Shown here piece by piece: positions 5,606 through 6,712 of a stretch of 6,712 nucleotides of DNA. The stretch's first letter is position 1, and each line of letters opens with the position of its first letter. A model generated the notes under the pieces. That model made no database searches. It had not been told where the DNA came from and saw nothing but the letters and a program-made list of their open reading frames with translations. The DNA lies in contig JALXER010000132.1 of assembly GCA_027069385.1 (NCBI GenBank), forward strand, positions 1 through 6,712. The letters run 5' to 3'. The position numbers and the translations under genes were made by a program. This DNA comes from Paracoccaceae bacterium. Lineage in GTDB: Bacteria > Pseudomonadota > Alphaproteobacteria > Rhodobacterales > Rhodobacteraceae.

Positions 5606-6598
5606 ATGGGTTCCTTAGTACTGAAAAACGTCGACAAAGCCTTTGGCAAGGTCAAGGTGCTGCACGATATCAACATCGATGTAGAGGATGGCGAGTTCGT
5701 GATTTTCGTCGGCCCGTCGGGTTGTGGCAAATCCACCTTGCTGCGCATTATCGCCGGGTTGGAGGACGCGACCGCGGGCGATGTGTTGATTGCGGGCAAA
5801 CGGGTCAATACGCTGCCAAGCAGCAAGCGCGGCATTGCCATGGTATTCCAGACCTATGCGCTCTACCCGCATCTGACGGTGCGCAACAATATATCGCTTG
5901 GCCTGAAGCAGGCCAAAGAGGCGCAAAGCGTGATCACCGAGCGGGTGGATATGGCCGCACAAATGCTGGAACTGGTCGAGTATCTGGACCGGCGACCGGC
6001 CGAACTGTCGGGCGGGCAGCGCCAGCGGGTGGCGATTGGCCGTGCGATTGTGCGCAACCCCGACCTGTTCCTGTTTGACGAACCGCTGTCAAACCTCGAT
6101 GCGGCGCTGCGGGTCAATACGCGCCTCGAAATCGCCGAGTTGCACCGCAAGCTGGGCACCACGATTGTCTATGTGACCCACGATCAGGTAGAGGCGATGA
6201 CCCTTGCCGACAAAATCGTGGTGCTGCGCGATGGGCGGGTCGAACAGATCGGCGCACCGATGGACCTGTATAATGACCCCGACAACCTGTTCGTGGCCGG
6301 GTTTATCGGCTCTCCGGCGATGAATTTCCTGCCCGGGGCCGCCGTTGGTGACAGCGCCAAAACCATCGGGTTGCGCCCCGAGATGATCACCATCGGCACC
6401 GAAGGCCCGATTGCCGGGGTGGTCAGCCATCTGGAGCATCTGGGGGCCGATACCAACGTCTATGTAACCGTGGGCGAAACGTTGGTAACCGTGCGCTATA
6501 TGGGCCAGACCGATTACGAAATCGGCGCCAATATCCGCCTGAATTATGCCCCCGAAGCCCTGTTCCGGTTCGACGAGAACGACCAGCGCATCCGCTAA
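5606..6598 (+). CDS. ABC sugar transporter ATP-binding subunit, MalK/UgpC/MsmX type
   Basis: The 330-residue ATPase powers the importer from the cytoplasmic face. All nucleotide-binding motifs are intact: Walker A GPSGCGKST (36-44), Q-loop VFQTYALYPHLTV (80-92), signature LSGGQ (134-138), Walker B LFLFDEP (154-160), D-loop SNLD (162-165) and the switch histidine H192 in VTHDQVEAMTLADKI. The segment FIGSPAMNFLPG (233-244) and the region with GLRPEM (255-260) mark the OB/TOBE regulatory domain of the MalK subfamily. At 330 residues it is somewhat shorter than the 355-370 I recall for UgpC and MalK, so that domain is compact. ATPases of this type sometimes serve several sugar importers, but here the gene is last in the operon of its likely partners. 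No terminator is visible upstream. Confidence 0.95.
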   Translation: MGSLVLKNVDKAFGKVKVLHDINIDVEDGEFVIFVGPSGCGKSTLLRIIAGLEDATAGDVLIAGKRVNTLPSSKRGIAMVFQTYALYPHLTVRNNISLGLKQAKEAQSVITERVDMAAQMLELVEYLDRRPAELSGGQRQRVAIGRAIVRNPDLFLFDEPLSNLDAALRVNTRLEIAELHRKLGTTIVYVTHDQVEAMTLADKIVVLRDGRVEQIGAPMDLYNDPDNLFVAGFIGSPAMNFLPGAAVGDSAKTIGLRPEMITIGTEGPIAGVVSHLEHLGADTNVYVTVGETLVTVRYMGQTDYEIGANIRLNYAPEALFRFDENDQRIR

Positions 6599-6606
6599 CC
6601 CAAACC

Positions 6607-6649
6607 CGCCCGCCTGCTGGTTCCGCTTTCGGGAAGGGGGGGGCGTTTT
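6607..6649 (+). terminator. probable intrinsic terminator of the operon
   Basis: Nine bases after the ATPase stop, CGCCC (6607-6611) can pair with GGGCG (6641-6645). After one mismatch, CC (6613-6614) pairs with GG (6638-6639). An inner TTCC/GGAA pairing (6621-6624 with 6632-6635) could extend the structure. TTTT follows at 6646-6649. The T-run is short and then breaks into GAAAC, so termination may be partial. The 3' arm lies in a run of eight Gs (6636-6643). Confidence 0.5.
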
Positions 6650-6668
6650 GAAACAAGTTTCAAAACGC
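6643..6668. repeat. near-perfect 26-bp palindrome with 12-bp arms
   Basis: GCGTTTTGAAAC (6643-6654) and GTTTCAAAACGC (6657-6668) are exact reverse complements separated by AA. The palindrome overlaps the 3' end of the terminator. It could be an operator, a dispersed intergenic repeat, a mobile-element end, or an extra hairpin backing up termination. The 44 bases after it (6669-6712) show no recognisable gene. Confidence 0.6.
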
Positions 6669-6712
6669 GTTGCGACACCATGGCCTCACTGCGTTCGGTT
6701 CTGGAGCTACAC

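Noticed and set aside
6680..6712. Possible start of a new gene (ATG at 6680, open to the window edge)
   Set aside because: Only 11 codons are visible, with no ribosome binding site before the ATG and no recognisable protein start.
1..6712. CRISPR array, tRNA, rRNA, integrase or transposase
   Set aside because: No regularly spaced repeats, cloverleaf-like structures or recombinase motifs were seen. All long frames with motifs belong to the sugar locus.

Overview
This window looks like part of a Gram-negative alphaproteobacterial chromosome, probably Rhodobacterales or a relative. The base composition is fairly GC-rich, the solute-binding protein has a Sec signal peptide for export to a periplasm, and the protein styles fit that group. 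The taxonomy is inferred from this overall style and was not tested by any search.

Layout. A minus-strand gene for a BadF/BadG-type ATP-dependent sugar kinase (N-acetylglucosamine/N-acetylmuramate kinase-like) runs off the left edge, so only its first 144 codons are present. An AT-rich divergent control region of about 130 bases (433-560) separates it from a plus-strand run of six genes. These encode a MurQ-type N-acetylmuramic acid 6-phosphate etherase (561-1454), a family 1 sugar-binding protein (1500-2753), two MalF/MalG-type permeases (2813-3727 and 3734-4576), a Gfo/Idh/MocA oxidoreductase (4573-5595) and a MalK/UgpC-type ATPase (5606-6598). Gaps between the six genes are 45 bases or less, except for a 59-base gap after the binding-protein gene that holds a perfect 9-bp hairpin. 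One junction is a 4-base ATGA overlap. This suggests a single operon. It ends in a probable intrinsic terminator that merges into a striking 12-bp-arm palindrome near the right edge.

How the genes could work together (inference). The binding protein, permeases and ATPase form a complete CUT1-type importer. The importer would bring in an amino sugar, for example N-acetylmuramic acid (MurNAc), N-acetylglucosamine (GlcNAc) or a small wall-derived saccharide. The kinase would phosphorylate it, and the etherase would remove the lactyl ether to give GlcNAc-6-phosphate and D-lactate. The oxidoreductase may modify a non-standard or oxidised form of the sugar. No MurP-type phosphotransferase permease, deacetylase (NagA), deaminase (NagB) or regulator lies inside the window; some may lie beyond the left edge.

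The points most worth a second look are the use of an ABC importer plus a separate kinase, the etherase's loss of three basic residues that I recall as conserved in MurQ, the helically phased repeats in the divergent control region, and several perfect RNA/DNA hairpins.
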